A DNA stretch of 64,000 bases from Sistotremastrum niveocremeum HHB9708 (GCA_001630475.1 KV419408.1:434001-498000); one strand, 5' to 3'. Counted from the stretch's first letter, positions 1-12,305 are shown. The notes: a model not told the origin generated them from the sequence alone. Made by a program: numbers and translations.

Positions 1-1247
1 AAGAGAAGCAACCAACCATCCAGAACCAAGCTCCATCGCAGGAGTGATTATCAGGTAACCTCCGTGGGATTGCACAGTGCCCTCGAGAGGAATAGATTCG
101 TCCAAGAAGTTCGCTGTGTGAGTATCGGGCGAGAAAACCAGCAGGCGAGAGCCTGATGGCAAGTGCGGGAAGATTAAACTGTGGGGAATGGAAATGCGAG
201 TCTCTCCCTTCGAGGGGAAGAGAGGGAGTAAATATAGCTTCAGGATAGGAGTCCCTGGAACTGCTAGTGCGACAAAATCTGGTGACAGGGAATACAAATT
301 TCCCAGCTGTCTCTGAAGTTCATTGGGTTCCGAAGAAGAGGCGTCCGCGAACGAGCTCGAGAGCTTTCGCAAGTGTAGGGATTCGCCGCCTGCTTCAGAA
401 TTCAGGAGCACCTCTCCCCCAGGACCAATAGATATGCTTGCAGGCAGAGAGACGTGTAGCATGAAGGATTGGCGGAATTCAACATGAGACCGTGGCTCAA
501 AAGTGGGTATCAGGGTGATCAGGGAAGCGGCATGAGGAGCAATGGCGCCGTCCAGGGCAAAAGCAATCACACTATGGACAGACAAGTCAGTTGACAACTT
601 GGCATCCAATCGATTGAGAAATAATTTCACCTTTGATTGTCAATGGCCCACCCGTTCCAAGTTATCCCGGGCTCTCTGACGACCTTTGCAACTTCGGCGT
701 CCAAAGATCCATAAGCAGAGGGCGAGCTGAAAGACTGAACGCCAGAAGAAGAATCTTTCCAACCTTCTCTTTGCTCGAGGAGAGTCGGATACCTCTGGAC
801 GATTATTGATCCGTTGTCGTGGTCTCCAGCCTGCCACTGAATATTTCCATCAGGGTATTTCACCCGATATGTGAAGGAAAATGGACGTGACTCTGGAGTT
901 GATACAGAGCAACGACATTGCAGTACAACTTCAGAACCAGAGTCGAGGCTATCAGCCGATGTAGATGGAGTGCCTGGAAGAGCTGAGAGCTTCAACGCTG
1001 ACGCTCCTGTACTAGCTCCTGTAATCGACTGCTCCGCTCTATGGAAAGCGTGTGCTCCCCATTCGTTTTGTTTGCCATCTCGAGACGGGACATCGCTCCA
1101 AAGCTCAAGAGCGGCACCTTTTGCAACCAAGCTCTCGTACTCCGGGTATGGCAGGACGGCGTAGAAGATAAGGTCGTACTCCGGAACGTCTTCTGGCACT
1201 CGCAGCGTCGTCGAGGTCCTCAAGCTCGGTTGAAATTCGATGCCCAT
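1..1247 (-). CDS. Unknown conserved-looking protein, C-terminal end beyond window
   Basis: I do not recognise this protein. The ATG at 1247 (MGIEFQPSLR) is the first in frame; the open frame extends further 5' only through a non-ATG codon. The first exon runs to about 628. A 59-nt GT-AG intron (about 570-628) then joins codons AAT CAA AG/T, and the frame stays open to the left edge, giving about 400 visible residues. The sequence looks globular and beta-rich, with alternating hydrophobics, many Gly/Pro turns and segments such as WNGWAIDNQSVIAFALDG. A Ser/Thr-rich stretch lies near residues 85-105. I see no signal peptide or membrane segment. A carbohydrate-related beta-sandwich protein is possible, but I have no motif to support it. 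The next gene on the left strand side, the chitinase, lies 306 bp upstream and has the same orientation. Confidence 0.7.
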
Positions 1248-1553
1248 AATGCAAGCTTGGGGTGACGGCGTCAAAATACATCATCTCACTAGTTATCTAG
1301 CCAGTGTGGCAGGGGCGTATCTTTCTTTCCCCTTACGCAATTATGACCCTGACTTGAGCGAGCGCCGAAAAATGGGGACCACCAAGAATAGTGACCATTT
1401 GAAAACAGAGAAACCGAGAACTCAAAGAATGTATTGCTAGAGGTACGTGTACAATGATCGTGTTTCTGTCCAGTAGCTATTTGGAAAAGATAGTATCGAA
1501 GGTTCGGAAGAGCAGTCGAGAGTAAGGAATGAGCTTCAAAATGCATCCTAAAT
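1248..1553. other. Intergenic spacer
   Basis: This spacer of about 300 bp lies between the start of the unknown gene and the stop of the chitinase. It must hold the unknown gene's promoter and the chitinase 3' end. I see no element I can name. Confidence 0.5.
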
Positions 1554-3847
1554 TCAGAACATTCTGTTAAATCTGAAACCACGTTTCGAGGTCGTACAAG
1601 GTCCATCATCAGTCCAGTCCCCGGCAGCTCCTATGTCAAAGTAAGTCAAAATAAATACATGAAGAAGCGCGCACACACCTCCGGGAACATCAGCTTCACT
1701 CCAATATTTCGCAGTCCAGAGGTGCCCACTAAGAAAAATCAGTTTATGGGGTGAACTCGTGCACAGGGACCTACTTGTAAGTGACTTCAGACCCTCCGGT
1801 GTATGCAACGGCACTGCTCCAGGCCGCGACCCCGGCGCAGTTCCCACCTGCGGGTGGGGTAGGAGAACTGGAAGTTGTCGTTGATTTAGAGGTCGTGGTT
1901 GTACTAGTCGTCTTGCTCGTCGTCGTCGTCGTAGAGTGGGTGGTAGACGTAGTGGTCGTGCTGTGGGTGGTGGTCGTAGAAGTAGTCGTAGAAGTAGGAG
2001 GCGGGGCACTGCCCCCGCCGGAACACACGCTGACTGAAAAAAGGGATCAGTTCAATATGGCTAGCGCGGCGAATCCAAAGAAAGAGACATTACTTTCTGT
2101 CCAGTCGCCAGTGGGATTGTGAGCCGGCGCATCAGATGCAGAATACTCCGCCTGGAAAAGAGGTCACCAAATGCGTCGGAATAAGCGAAGATATCGAACT
2201 CACTTCCCAAATGAAACTATTTGAAATATGGGTTAGCAACGCCAAAGGGGTATAGAGTGAGAAGCTCACCCTTGGTAGGATACTTTACTACCCCCAGCAT
2301 ACTGCGTGCCAGAAACCCAGGCTGGTGCTGTCGAGCAAGAAGGGTATGTGAACCCGGTGCCGCCTGCTGCAGTGAGAGAGCCTTTGATGGCAGCATCGTA
2401 GCGCCCATTGACTACACATTACGTTAATAAAGAATTCCATGAAATGAGAGTGAATAATAACGCTTACCGTAAGCTTGAGAAGCATCCCATAACATCACAC
2501 CACCAAAGGAAGGGAAGCTATTGCGAATGGTCTTCGCATAGCCGCCGAGGGTTCCAGCATCTACATAGCCGCCACCTGCAGCGGTGGACGAAGCAGGAGC
2601 TCCTATGAATATCTTGACGTTGGGGTTCGGCGAAACATAACGGGCCCAATAGTCCCTGTCGGACAATGAGTCAGATGGTATCTTATATTTCAAGGGAATC
2701 ATTACCAGATGCCAAAGTTCCAAGCCTTGATATTACAGACTGTCAGTAAGATTGGATGCATCTCAGGCTCAAACAAATTACCGAAGGCTGGTTATAATTT
2801 TGAAGACCGCAATAGTTATTGTCTTCCAATTATCAATGAGACACGACCTTGGAGTCAGGGCAAGAATATCTTACAGAATTGAACATAAACCGCATCAAAA
2901 CTAGCCGCGTTCAAAACAGCTCCAAGATTCGCGTCCGGATAGGGACACTGAGGAGCCGCTGATATGTAATATCTGAAGAGCGTTAGAGATTGAACTGGTC
3001 AATGACGCAAGTGGAAAACTTACTTCTTGCTGGCTCCAGAGAAGTGGGACCTAAGCTGATTGACGAAGGCAGGGAAGCTCGATGATCCTCCGCCTTCAAT
3101 ATCTAGATCGACACTGAAAGACAAAGTGTTAAAAAGATGGATTAAGAATGTCAAGAACCCTACCCATCGAGGACGGCGGAACCAAAGGGCCTAGTGGAAG
3201 AGGATCCCCCCAAAAAGATATTCCAAATTTGGTCAGCGAAGCTCTGGGCCTGAGCATCGGAGGAAAAGACGTTGTTGCCGCTGGCACCACCCAAACTTAG
3301 GGTCACAATCTTGCCTTTGGCTTGACAAGCTTGGATGCTGGACGCCAAGAAGCCGCAGTTCGGAAGCGAACTGCCCGCAAAGACCGGATCGTCGGAACTG
3401 TTGCAGATCTGATTCCGAGTATTAATATTCATCCTAGTATAGAAGACCAACTGCAAATGCTCACGTTAGCTAGATTGACTTCGGGTAAACCGCCGGGACC
3501 GAAGAAAACGTTGAGGAAGGCAACAGGTAGAACGTCAATACTGTTGTCTTGGCAATAGTAGGAGATAGTTTGTTGAAAGTTTGCAGTGTCGGAAGAGTGA
3601 GTCGCGCCGTAGGAATTTTGACCCCAATAACTGGAATTCGTTGATAAACATTCCGGAAGACAAGACTGTAGAAGTTACTTACACAACAAGCTATAAGAAA
3701 CAAGAGAGTGATTTAGAATGGATCGAAGCAATCTGCATAGGCGTGTAGACTTACGTTGTCGTAACGAGTGTTGTCGTACGCAGCCGCATGGCCAGACAAC
3801 AGGAGGCCGGGAAGGCAATAAAGAATGACAGTGAAGAAGGAGAGCAT
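1554..3847 (-). CDS. Secreted GH18 (class III) chitinase with two chitin-binding modules
   Basis: This enzyme hydrolyses chitin, either in the fungus's own wall or in food sources. The start at 3847 gives a classic signal peptide ([20 protein letters not shown], then AAA). The mature protein begins YDNTRYDN and [13 protein letters not shown], typical of class III GH18 enzymes. The catalytic DxDxE motif is intact as GVDLDIEGG, and an intron falls just before it. The barrel ends with [14 protein letters not shown] first CBM5/12-type module follows ([20 protein letters not shown], then [11 protein letters not shown] and GDWTE), then a Ser/Thr linker of about 55 residues. A second module is at the C-terminus ([19 protein letters not shown], then [16 protein letters not shown] and GDWTDDGPC). 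The gene has many short introns, several of which split the modules. The fold assignment is firm. The biological role (wall remodelling or nutrition) is inference. Confidence 0.93.
1830..2010 (-). repeat. Low-complexity Ser/Thr linker coding repeat
   Basis: Degenerate ACT/ACC/TCT codon runs encode a Thr/Ser-rich linker between the two chitin-binding modules of the chitinase. Such linkers are usually O-glycosylated in secreted fungal enzymes. The opposite strand reads as an artificial Val-rich frame. Confidence 0.8.
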
Positions 3848-3921
3848 GGCTTGGGAAAGCCTAGGGGTGAAAAGGAGGGAAGAATCAGCAGAAGCTGAGG
3901 GATGTTATCGTCTCCGGCCTG

Positions 3922-3929
3922 TATTTAAA
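3922..3929 (-). promoter_or_regulatory. TATA-like box of chitinase gene
   Basis: TTTAAATA on the minus strand lies about 75 bp upstream of the chitinase ATG, a plausible position for a core promoter. It is the best candidate in the 630-bp gap (3848-4477) between this gene and casein kinase 2. I see nothing else nameable in that gap. Confidence 0.4.
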
Positions 3930-4477
3930 CTGTACATTTTCCATTTTGTCCATTCTCCATCAGCTCAGAAACACAAGAGACATTACGAAGATAGCCAGTT
4001 CAGACGATATCATACTGCCAGACAGTCACATGTACAGAGATCGCGTTTGTCAAGCATCCATCGAAAATTCCGCAATTTGGATCCTCGAGGTCACAGTTGC
4101 TCGATGAGGAGAGAAGACATGAAGAAGTCAAATCAGAAACCTGATAGAGGCCAGTCTGGCGACGTGCCATGCTTGACCTCAAGATTAGGCTTGCAGCGTA
4201 TGATAACGGTATGAGCCAACATAGCAGCCAATATTGCTAGCCTCTTCTCCGGCATAATCGAAGGTCATGGCGAATGTTCCACGCGGATCGACAGTCAGCT
4301 CGACAGTCATATCTCGAATATGCGACACTAGACCGAGTATAAATAATAACAGAACGCTATAAATGACAGCAACCCAGTATGTTCAGAGCACAAGACACAT
4401 CGGATGTCGTGGAAAGCAGTAGCATAGAACAAACTCCGATCTCATCAAACAACCCAATGTTTATCTAACCGAAGCCC

Positions 4478-5890
4478 TCAAGGCGAATCTGATCCCGATC
4501 CCTCACTCGCACTTTGTTCAGCAGCAGCCTTGACAGGTTCTTATAGGGGGCAACAGCTTGGATTAAATTGCTGTATTTTTTCGAACATTAAAGCTGGCTT
4601 ACCAAAATAAGGATGATCTTGTGCTTCACGGGCGGTCAGCCGCTCTTGATGGTCATATCGTAGCAGCTTGTCTAGGAAGTCGATAGCTTCGTTCGAAATG
4701 TACCGTTGATTCTCCGACGTAATGAACCGCGTCCAAGGCTTCTTGGGATATCTAGCAAGATAAAGAAAGGGCCCATTAAAACTTCGGGAGAACTCGGGAA
4801 CTCAGGAATCGGACTGACCGCCCCAATATATCATCATACGCCGAGTCGAGCTCAATGTCATACTTTTCCAGATAATTATACAGCTCTTCTGTACCAAGCA
4901 CTTTGGCAATCTTGACCAGCTGATCATAATTATCGTGGCCATGGAAGAAAGGTTCTTTGCGGAAAATCTATATCGAAACGAATATAACTTCGGTAATGAC
5001 TTGCACAGATAAGCTCACCATTGAGGCGAACATGCATCCCAGACTCCACATGTCGAGGCTGTAGTCATACTCTTGGAAATCGACTAGCAGCTCCGGACCC
5101 TTGAAGTATCTCGAGGCCACACGGACGTTGTACTCAGTCTTGGGGTGATAGAATTCGGCAAGACCCCAATCGATCAGTCGCAGCTATGACGTTTCAACGA
5201 CAGACCGAACATGCAGTGCGCTCAGTGTTTTACCTTGCGAAGGTCGTGGTCGATCATAACGTTGTGCGGCTTGACATCTCTATGCATGATGCCTTTCGAG
5301 TGACAGAAATCGAGCGCCTAACGGTGATATGAAGATGACGAAGACCTGCATAGATTAAACGTACTTTCAACAGCTCCAATATGTAGAATCGAACATCAAA
5401 GTCTGTGAATCGGGGATATAGAACTTTGAAATCGACGTTGTGGATGTACTCTGTGACGAGGCTGGGAATCTTGGACGAAGGATCTCGGACGACGTCAAGC
5501 AGTGCAATAACATTCGGTCCTCCAGCGAGGTTCTGGAGAATCTTTATTTCTCTTTTGATCTTCTTCTTTTTGACAGGCTTCAAAACTTTGATTATACACT
5601 TCTCGTCGTGAACGACATTGATGCCTTCGAAAACCTGGGTCTAGATTAGGGCGGGCTCCGACGATAAAAGCAAATTTCCTACCTCTGAATATTTTCCACG
5701 GCCCACTTTGCGCACAATCTCATAGTGCTCTTGGCTGCCCCACGACACAGTCAAGTTGTCTGTGATGGGATATCAACCAAGCGCTCAAAGTGAGAGGAAC
5801 GTTCTGACCATATTCATACCAATCAGGACCGAGAGATTCGTTGACATTAGCATACGTCCGAGCAACAGACGGACTGATACGACGACCCAT
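4478..5890 (-). CDS. CKA1: Casein kinase 2, catalytic alpha subunit
   Basis: This is a constitutively active Ser/Thr kinase that phosphorylates acidic sites on many nuclear and cytosolic proteins and pairs with a regulatory beta subunit. The family landmarks are all present. The N-terminus is [20 protein letters not shown]. The basic substrate-recognition cluster is [18 protein letters not shown]. The catalytic loop is [11 protein letters not shown]2's typical DWG replaces DFG ([12 protein letters not shown]). [12 protein letters not shown] follows, then [16 protein letters not shown]. Spliced exons continue to HPYFEPVK and an acidic Ser-rich tail ending SGSDSP. The ATG at 5890 ([11 protein letters not shown]) is the nearest Met to the conserved start. 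The frame is open further upstream, so a longer N-terminus or a 5' exon cannot be excluded. About 330 residues is the normal length. Confidence 0.95.
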
Positions 5891-6932
5891 AGACGTGAAG
5901 CTGAGTATTGCGACGGGCGGCCAAGGGCATGCAATGTGCACGCGTCGACGCCAGACGCTTTGTGCAGATAACTTTTGCAACTCAGCCAGTAACTTGACGT
6001 GAACACAAACGCCCACATCTCTTCTCGTATGGCTTCGCAAGGCGTCAATCGTATCTAGCAAGATGTGGATGGTCTCATCATCCCCTGGCTGATGAAGTTG
6101 GATACTTTTTACTAGCTTTTTTCGAGCTTCTGCTGTCCACGTTCAAACGTTCAAGTGGTCGTCTGCCAGCCAGTGCTTCGCGGTCTCTATCTTCCTAACA
6201 ACTCATTAACGTCGAATTCACGCGCTACGTCTTCGAATGGGAACATGCTGCTATACCAATTCTCTTTTCTCAAGATCCCACCATGTCATGACGCTCTTCG
6301 GCGATGTCACCCGTTCAAGCCAAGGGTGTGGAATGTCTCAGGAACATGGCACTATGCCTTATAGGACGTGTCTTCTGAGGATATTAGCTTGTACGTCTTA
6401 TGCAAACTAGTCCCGAATTCGATCTTATCCGCACCTGAGGGAGATGGTGCGTCAACAGTCTTGGCCCTGGCAAGTTTTGCCAGCGACCTGAGCTACTGTT
6501 GAAATGAGTTTATCCAAGAATGACATGTTCGGTCGCTTGTGTAACGAGCCTGGGCTCGCGGGTAGAACATTTTCGCAAATTTGGAACGGCGGCGGTGTCT
6601 GTGAGCTCCATGAAGACATCTGTCAATTAATTCTTGCGATCTGGAAGAAATCTAGGCGAAAGGTTACGGCAACGTCGTGTGCAGTAACGACAAGGAAGAG
6701 CGGGTACTGTCGATCTCAACCTGAAACCGATTCGGACGAGTGGGCGTCCCGTGTTGTGTCGATCAAGGACCCTCAATGAGCCCATTCACATTGTCGCGAT
6801 TGTGTCTGTAGAACGTTTCATGTAAAGACGTAGTAGCTTGCAGACCAAAGTGTCGGGCGTCTGATGACGTAATCACCACCTTTTTTTTCTTCCCTCACAC
6901 TTGCGCACCCATCTCTTTCGACGGCGCATTGC
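5891..6932. other. Long divergent intergenic region between CKA1 and MDJ1
   Basis: This is about 1.04 kb between two divergent genes, long for this window. It should hold both promoters and 5' leaders. A 91-codon open frame on the plus strand at 6504-6779 has no recognisable domain, and I do not call it a gene. A T-run followed by CTTCCCTCACAC lies about 40-55 bp before the MDJ1 ATG. Confidence 0.5.
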
Positions 6933-8727
6933 ATGTCGTCCAAGGTGTCGGCTCAACGGACGCTTTGTTTCATCTCCCTCACTTCATCCGGACGTCTGTC
7001 CGGTCCTTATTCGCGCCCTGTTCTCCGAGCATGCTCGTACGGTAGCGCGCCTCGTTCATGGCATTCGTCAACCAAATTGCCATCTGGACAAAGCCACGCC
7101 CCCGGTCCCGTCGTCAAGAAGGTACGTTCAATTGTATCGTCAGTGCGAACGTTTGTTAATAAAACACAAATAGCGTCACTTTCATGCTTCGAGCTCTCGC
7201 CACGCAGCGCCAAAGGATCCTTATCAAGTCTTGGGTGTAGCACGAGACGCAGCCGCCTCAGACATCAAGAAAGCCTATTTTGAGGTCGGTCTCATTCATT
7301 TACATACGCTGTGCCGTAATCCGATACGTCTCAATTACTTAGCTGGCTCGAAAATACCATCCCGATACGAACAAGGATGCCAGTGCAAAGGACAAATTCA
7401 TAGAGATACAGGCGGCTTATGACGTGCGTAAACCTTCTACCTATCTCGAGTTTGGCAATTAGCTAACAGAACACCTTGCCCCCCCTCAAGACTGTCGGCG
7501 ACGAGAAAAAGCGCGCAGCGTACGATCGCTATGGAGCGGCGTCTCAGCAACCAGGATTTGACCCGGATGCCTTTTCTAGTGGCCGAGGCCCGTTTGGGGC
7601 CGGCAACTTTAGCGGGTTCGAAGGCTTTGCCAGTGGGTTCGCGCAGGGAGGACCTCAATCGAATATCTTTGAACAACTATTTGGATCCGCGTTTGGTGGT
7701 GGGGGTAGAGGAAGAACGGAACGTATGCGCGGGGATGATCTCGAAGCTTCGATCGGGATAAGCTTTGTGGACGCGTGCAAGGGAACGAAGAGGACAATAC
7801 ACACTGCGCCGATCGCGGATTGTTCAAAATGCTCAGGGACTGGACTCAAGTCAGGAGCGAAACGCACAAAATGCCATACTTGCAACGGGACGGGGACACG
7901 AACATATGTTATCGAGAGTGGGTTTCACATGGCGAGCACTTGCCCGACGTGCCAGGGGAGTGGATCGTTTGTGCCGAAAGATGCCCAATGTGGGGACTGT
8001 TCTGGGATGGGCAAGGTGAAGATACGGACACCGATCGAGGTAGATATACCAGCAGGCAAGTCACATGGAAGAAATTGTTTATATATGTTCGGGATTATAT
8101 TGACGGCTGAGGATCGTGACCCACAGGTGTCGAAGACGGGATGACCATCCGGGTACCCGGCGCAGGGGATAAGCCAATACAGGGCAGCGGGCCCGCCGGA
8201 GACCTGTTGGTGCGGGTGAATGTGGCGGCGAGCAAGGTGTTCCAGCGACAGGGCGCGAACATTCTGCACCAGGCGCGGATACCACTGCACACGGCGCTTC
8301 TGGGAGGGCGGGTGCGAGTTCCCACATTGGATGGTGACGTCGAGGTGCGAGTGCCGCCCGGGACGCAGCCCGGAGAGGAATGTGCGTTGCGAGGACGGGG
8401 AGTGTCACCTGTTATGGGAGGACCAAAAGGCGACATGTTTGTGTCATTTCAGGTCCAGATACCGCGGTACGTGCCTGGTGACGTCGGAACTGATCGAGAC
8501 TGGAAATGTTCACGTGTTGGTGCAGGAGCCTGACAAAACGGCAACGGGAGATTCTGGAGGCGTATGCAGACGACGTCGAGGGCAAGAAGACGGCTGCGGA
8601 CGGCAAAGACGACGAGGAGAAGAAAGCAAAGAGTGCTAGCCGCGAAGAGCGAGGCGAAGAGCCGAAGACGGCAGACGGTTGGTTTTCTCGTGCTTGGCAG
8701 AAAGCGAAGACGCTGATTGGAGACTGA
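6933..8727 (+). CDS. MDJ1: Mitochondrial DnaJ/Hsp40 co-chaperone Mdj1
   Basis: This is a type I J-protein that stimulates mitochondrial Hsp70 (Ssc1) during matrix protein folding. The ATG at 6933 opens a Ser/Arg-rich presequence without acidic residues near the start, typical of matrix import. The J domain is split by introns: [20 protein letters not shown], then [12 protein letters not shown] with the essential HPD. A Gly/Phe-rich segment follows ([19 protein letters not shown]). Next is the zinc-binding domain with four CxxCxGxG repeats ([32 protein letters not shown]). Then come the substrate-binding beta domains ([31 protein letters not shown]). The C-terminus is charged and ends [10 protein letters not shown]. 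The first intron must use the acceptor at about 7219 to keep frame into DPYQVLG. All features of a functional protein are present. Confidence 0.95.
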
Positions 8728-9058
8728 CGATTTGTTGCCTCTGTTGCATTCTTGTGGTGGTCGACGACAATGCAGGCGCTACGCCACGGAGCGGACGGGA
8801 GGAGGAGCGGCAAGGACGACGGCAGGCTGTTGGGTAGAGATCAAGTGGCGTAAGATTGTTCCTGTTAGTTGCCGGATTGGGTTCCGAATAGACGAAGTCT
8901 AGTACTCAGATCCGATCTGCCTCAAGGCCCTGTCTCAGGTTCTCACTGACCCTGAGCCGTCCTGGCCTAGCGTCTATCTTTTGTACACAATATCATCAAC
9001 CTCGAATATAATATCCATATAATGTCCATATAATATCTCTGCCCCCCACTCGTCTCCC
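8728..9058. other. Intergenic: MDJ1 3' end and MFS promoter with AT repeat
   Basis: The spacer is about 330 bp. An imperfect 11-bp tandem repeat (TCCATATAATG/A) lies at about 9005-9037, just upstream of the MFS start codon. It provides overlapping TATA-like sequences. I see nothing else nameable. Confidence 0.5.
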
Positions 9059-11771
9059 ATGGCCCCCTCCTCCCCCGACCCCGACGTCGACGCTGCCACC
9101 CTCGTCCCCGACCTCTGCTCCCCGCCGTCCACCCCCGACCTCTGTCTGCTTTTTTTTCTGCCCCCGCCATCCCCGACGCTTACATTCTCTGCTTTCCAGC
9201 CGATACCGCCTCGGAGACCACCCTCCATGGCGACCCCGACCCCCTCCTCTGCCCGCCCCAAAAGCTCTCTTTTTTGCGTCTCACCATTGCGCATATAGGG
9301 CATGTTTTCTCCTCTGATCACCCTTGTCGCGTCTGACGACCACCTCGCAGCCTTGGATTGTCCCTCTTTCTCGCGACAACGGACCAAGTACGCGTCTTTG
9401 TATTCTCTTGTCGCCGCGGCCTTTTCCGACCAACCATGACAGACGATAGTATCGACCTCCATGCCCACCATCATCGCTTCTCTCCACGCATCCGAAGCCC
9501 AATATAGCTGGCCGGGAATAGCCTATTTGCTCTCGCAAACCGCACTCCAGCCACTCTATCCACGCCTCTCTGACATTGCTGGTCGTAAAGTCCGTCGCTG
9601 CGTAAATCGCCCTGTCCTGTTCTAACACCTTTTCTGCAGACCGTCCTGTTCTGGAGCATCACCTTTTTCCTGCTAGGCTCTCTGCTATGCGGTGCCGCTC
9701 AAGTACGCGAACGCTCTTTCCGACATGGTCTCGATCGGCGCGTCTAATGTGTCCGGTCTTCTTTTTTATTGCAGAGTATGGTCTGGCTTGCGCTCGCTCG
9801 TGCTCTTGCCGGAGCTGGCGGTGGAGGCATCGTCAATTCCGTCTGGGTGATAGCTACCGAAATCGTCCCCATTCAAGACAGACCAAAGTGGTCGATAGCG
9901 CTCAGCGTAACCTGGTCTGCGTCAGCTGTGGCAGGTCCACTCATTGGCGGCCTATTTAGCGGTGCGTTTCCTTTTTGCCGATCAACAGATTTCACAGTCC
10001 CTTAGCCGATTATCTTTCAGGGGAGCACGTCCGTTTGCTCAGTTGGCGTTGGGCTTGTGCGTGATTCTCAATTCATCGCTTGCGCTGATAATCAATCCAT
10101 CTCTCTTCCTAGTCTACATTAATATTCCCATCGGAGTCCTCGCTTCTTTAATTATGGCATTCTCTTTGCCTTCGCTCGCCGCAAAAGATTGTCCCGACTG
10201 CGTTGCGAAGCGCCTTCCCTCGCCTAAACCCGTCTTAACTCCTCGTCAGATCTGGCTGCTCGTCTTGAGATGGTTTGACTTTATTGGCTTGTGCGCATCC
10301 ATTTCACGATTCTTCCGCAACTTCTATCATGACCAGATGACCTTTCCAGGGCTCTGATCATGGGTGGTACCGTTTGCGTCATCATTGGATTCAGTTTTGC
10401 AGCCAGCGTAGGATGTGAATCTGCCCCGTATACAATTTTATCATTGGGCAACCTCGGAGCTGACAAAACTCTATCATAGGGTCAGCACCGACCACATGCT
10501 CTCTGCTCTCTGTCGGGGGTGCCTTGCTCATCGCGGCCGGATTCTATGAGGCCTACACGACACGAGATGCGCTCATCCCCCCTATGCTTTTCAAGCAAAG
10601 AACAACCCGTTGAGTCACCTCGAACCAGTCAGCCTCTTGCTTCTTTGAACCCCATGACTAATCCGAGTTTGCACAGTCGCCGTTTTCGTGGCATCGTACA
10701 TGCACAACTTTGCTTTCACGTCCGGTACCTACTTCCTGGCGCTCTACTACCAGGTAAGTTCATGATCTGGCGCTCATCAAGGGTCAACGAGCACAGAACG
10801 TCGTTGAATTGCATTGCAGGCTGTCCATGGATCTACACCACTTATGGCGGGCATTCTCATCCTTCCATATTCACTTGGGTCTTCACTCGCTTCCTTGCCG
10901 CCAGCATGTTATATTTCTGCGAGAGGCCCTGCTCGTGCCTGTCGGAGCAGGAAAGAGGTCATGATATGTGGCATGGGCATCTCGTGTCTTGGTTTTGGTG
11001 AGATCTTGCGACACACAATCCGGTAAAGACTGCAGAAGACTGACGACTGTGAAAATTTTTGGACTAGGTCTTATGATACTCCTCGATCAAAACAGCAGTT
11101 CGGCGCTTCAAGAACTTGTGCCACTAGTTGCTGGAATTGGGATCGGGATGCTCTTCCACACACCGTTTGGTATCCTCACGAGCTCGATGCCGGAAGAAGA
11201 ATTGGCAAGCACGACAGGAGCGTTCTTTTTGGTGCGGTTTATTGGGACGACGACAGGACTTGTAAGTGGCATGGCTTGGCGGCAGAAGTTGCGAATGTGG
11301 CGTTGATCGATGCCGTCATTGTTTCTTCGCAGTCAGTTGCACAAGCTATTTTCACGAGTCGGCTGGTGCGCGCGCTACCGGCAGGATTCACCCTGCAGAG
11401 TTCTGGATCGTCGTCCCTAGACTTGCGAGGATTGGTTGGCATTAGCGATGAAAAGTTGCGAAATGAGGTTCTAGGGGCAGTCTCTTCTGCGATTCAGGTG
11501 GGTTTCCGGTTACTTGGCCAGTCAAACGTTTTTACGAAAGGAGGCATTAGTGGATATGGATAATCTGCACGCCTTGTCTCGCGCTTGGATGCATGGTAGG
11601 TTCCTTTCCAGATTCGGAAACAGGATGAATGATCTTCATATTTACGTCTTTGCCATCTCTTCCCCCCAGATTTCGTTCCTTATCTCGACGTCAGCGAGGC
11701 CGGTCCAAGGAGAGGCGTCGGAGCCCAAGGATCAAGTAGGAGAGAAGACGCTGGACGATATACAAGTATAG
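9059..11771 (+). CDS. MFS transporter, DHA2-type drug:H+ antiporter family
   Basis: This is a predicted multi-spanning exporter of toxic or secondary compounds in the plasma or vacuolar membrane. The ATG at 9059 gives an acidic cytosolic N-terminus. A 56-nt intron (9144-9199) is needed to join it to SDTASETTLHGD and the first helix region (KLSFLRLTIAHIG). The next intron (9300-9350) appears to be GC-AG and restores LGLSLFLATTDQTIVSTSMP, the family's motif D1-like first helix. Further landmarks are LYPRLSDIAGRK, ALARALAGAGGGGIVNSVWV and the spliced WRWAFYINIPIGV, a DHA2 signature. Late helices include ELVPLVAGIGIGMLFHTPFG. The exon count is high (at least ten). The C-terminal tail ends VGEKTLDDIQV. 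The substrate cannot be told from sequence. Confidence 0.88.
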
Positions 11772-12305
11772 TAACTAATTTGCACGCGAGAGCGACGCGC
11801 TAGCTGGATATTTTTCTTTACCATAGTAACAAGACTAGTAGTAATCTGAATTAATAGTGGAGAGGGCCCTGCGGGAAGATAAAGCATAATTAACCTGAGA
11901 AAATCGAGGGAAGCGAGGAGAGTTGCGAAGCTCGCGGCTATCTGGATCTCAAGAAGCGAATCTGGGCTGAGTGGGGCGGCGTTACGGCGCTCAGGGCCGT
12001 CGACCAATACACTTTAGATCCGGATCGATAGACGCCGAAGCCGCATTCGGATTAGGAGTGCACGTGCCTCGATTATCCCAGCCAATTCCCCTCCCACTCG
12101 TCCGACTCTCCCCATCGCTGCCCTCCCGCCCTCGCTCCTCGCCGATGCACGCAGCGTCGTCATCGTCGTCACGCTCTTCTCCGCCGCCACCCCCGACGGT
12201 CCCGACGCCTCCTTTCCCGACGCTCTCCTGTCACCCGACCACCTGATCCCGACATCCGGCTTATCAGGGATACATCCGCTGCAATTTTTTCTCCTCCAGT
12301 CCGTC
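11772..12305. other. Intergenic: MFS 3' end and choline kinase promoter
   Basis: The spacer is about 530 bp. Its right half (about 12070-12250) is pyrimidine-rich on the plus strand, a common feature of basidiomycete core promoters. I see no gene in it. Confidence 0.45.

Noticed and set aside
1781-2122. Plus-strand Val-rich open frame
   Set aside because: It is the antisense of the Ser/Thr linker codons of the chitinase. The composition is an artefact.
6504-6779. 91-codon plus-strand frame upstream of MDJ1
   Set aside because: It has no domain, no exon support and no coding-like composition. Frames of this size arise by chance in this density of sequence.
9005-9037. AT-rich tandem repeat as part of a transposon end
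   Set aside because: It has only two to three imperfect copies, with no inverted repeats, transposase or target duplication nearby. A promoter feature is simpler.
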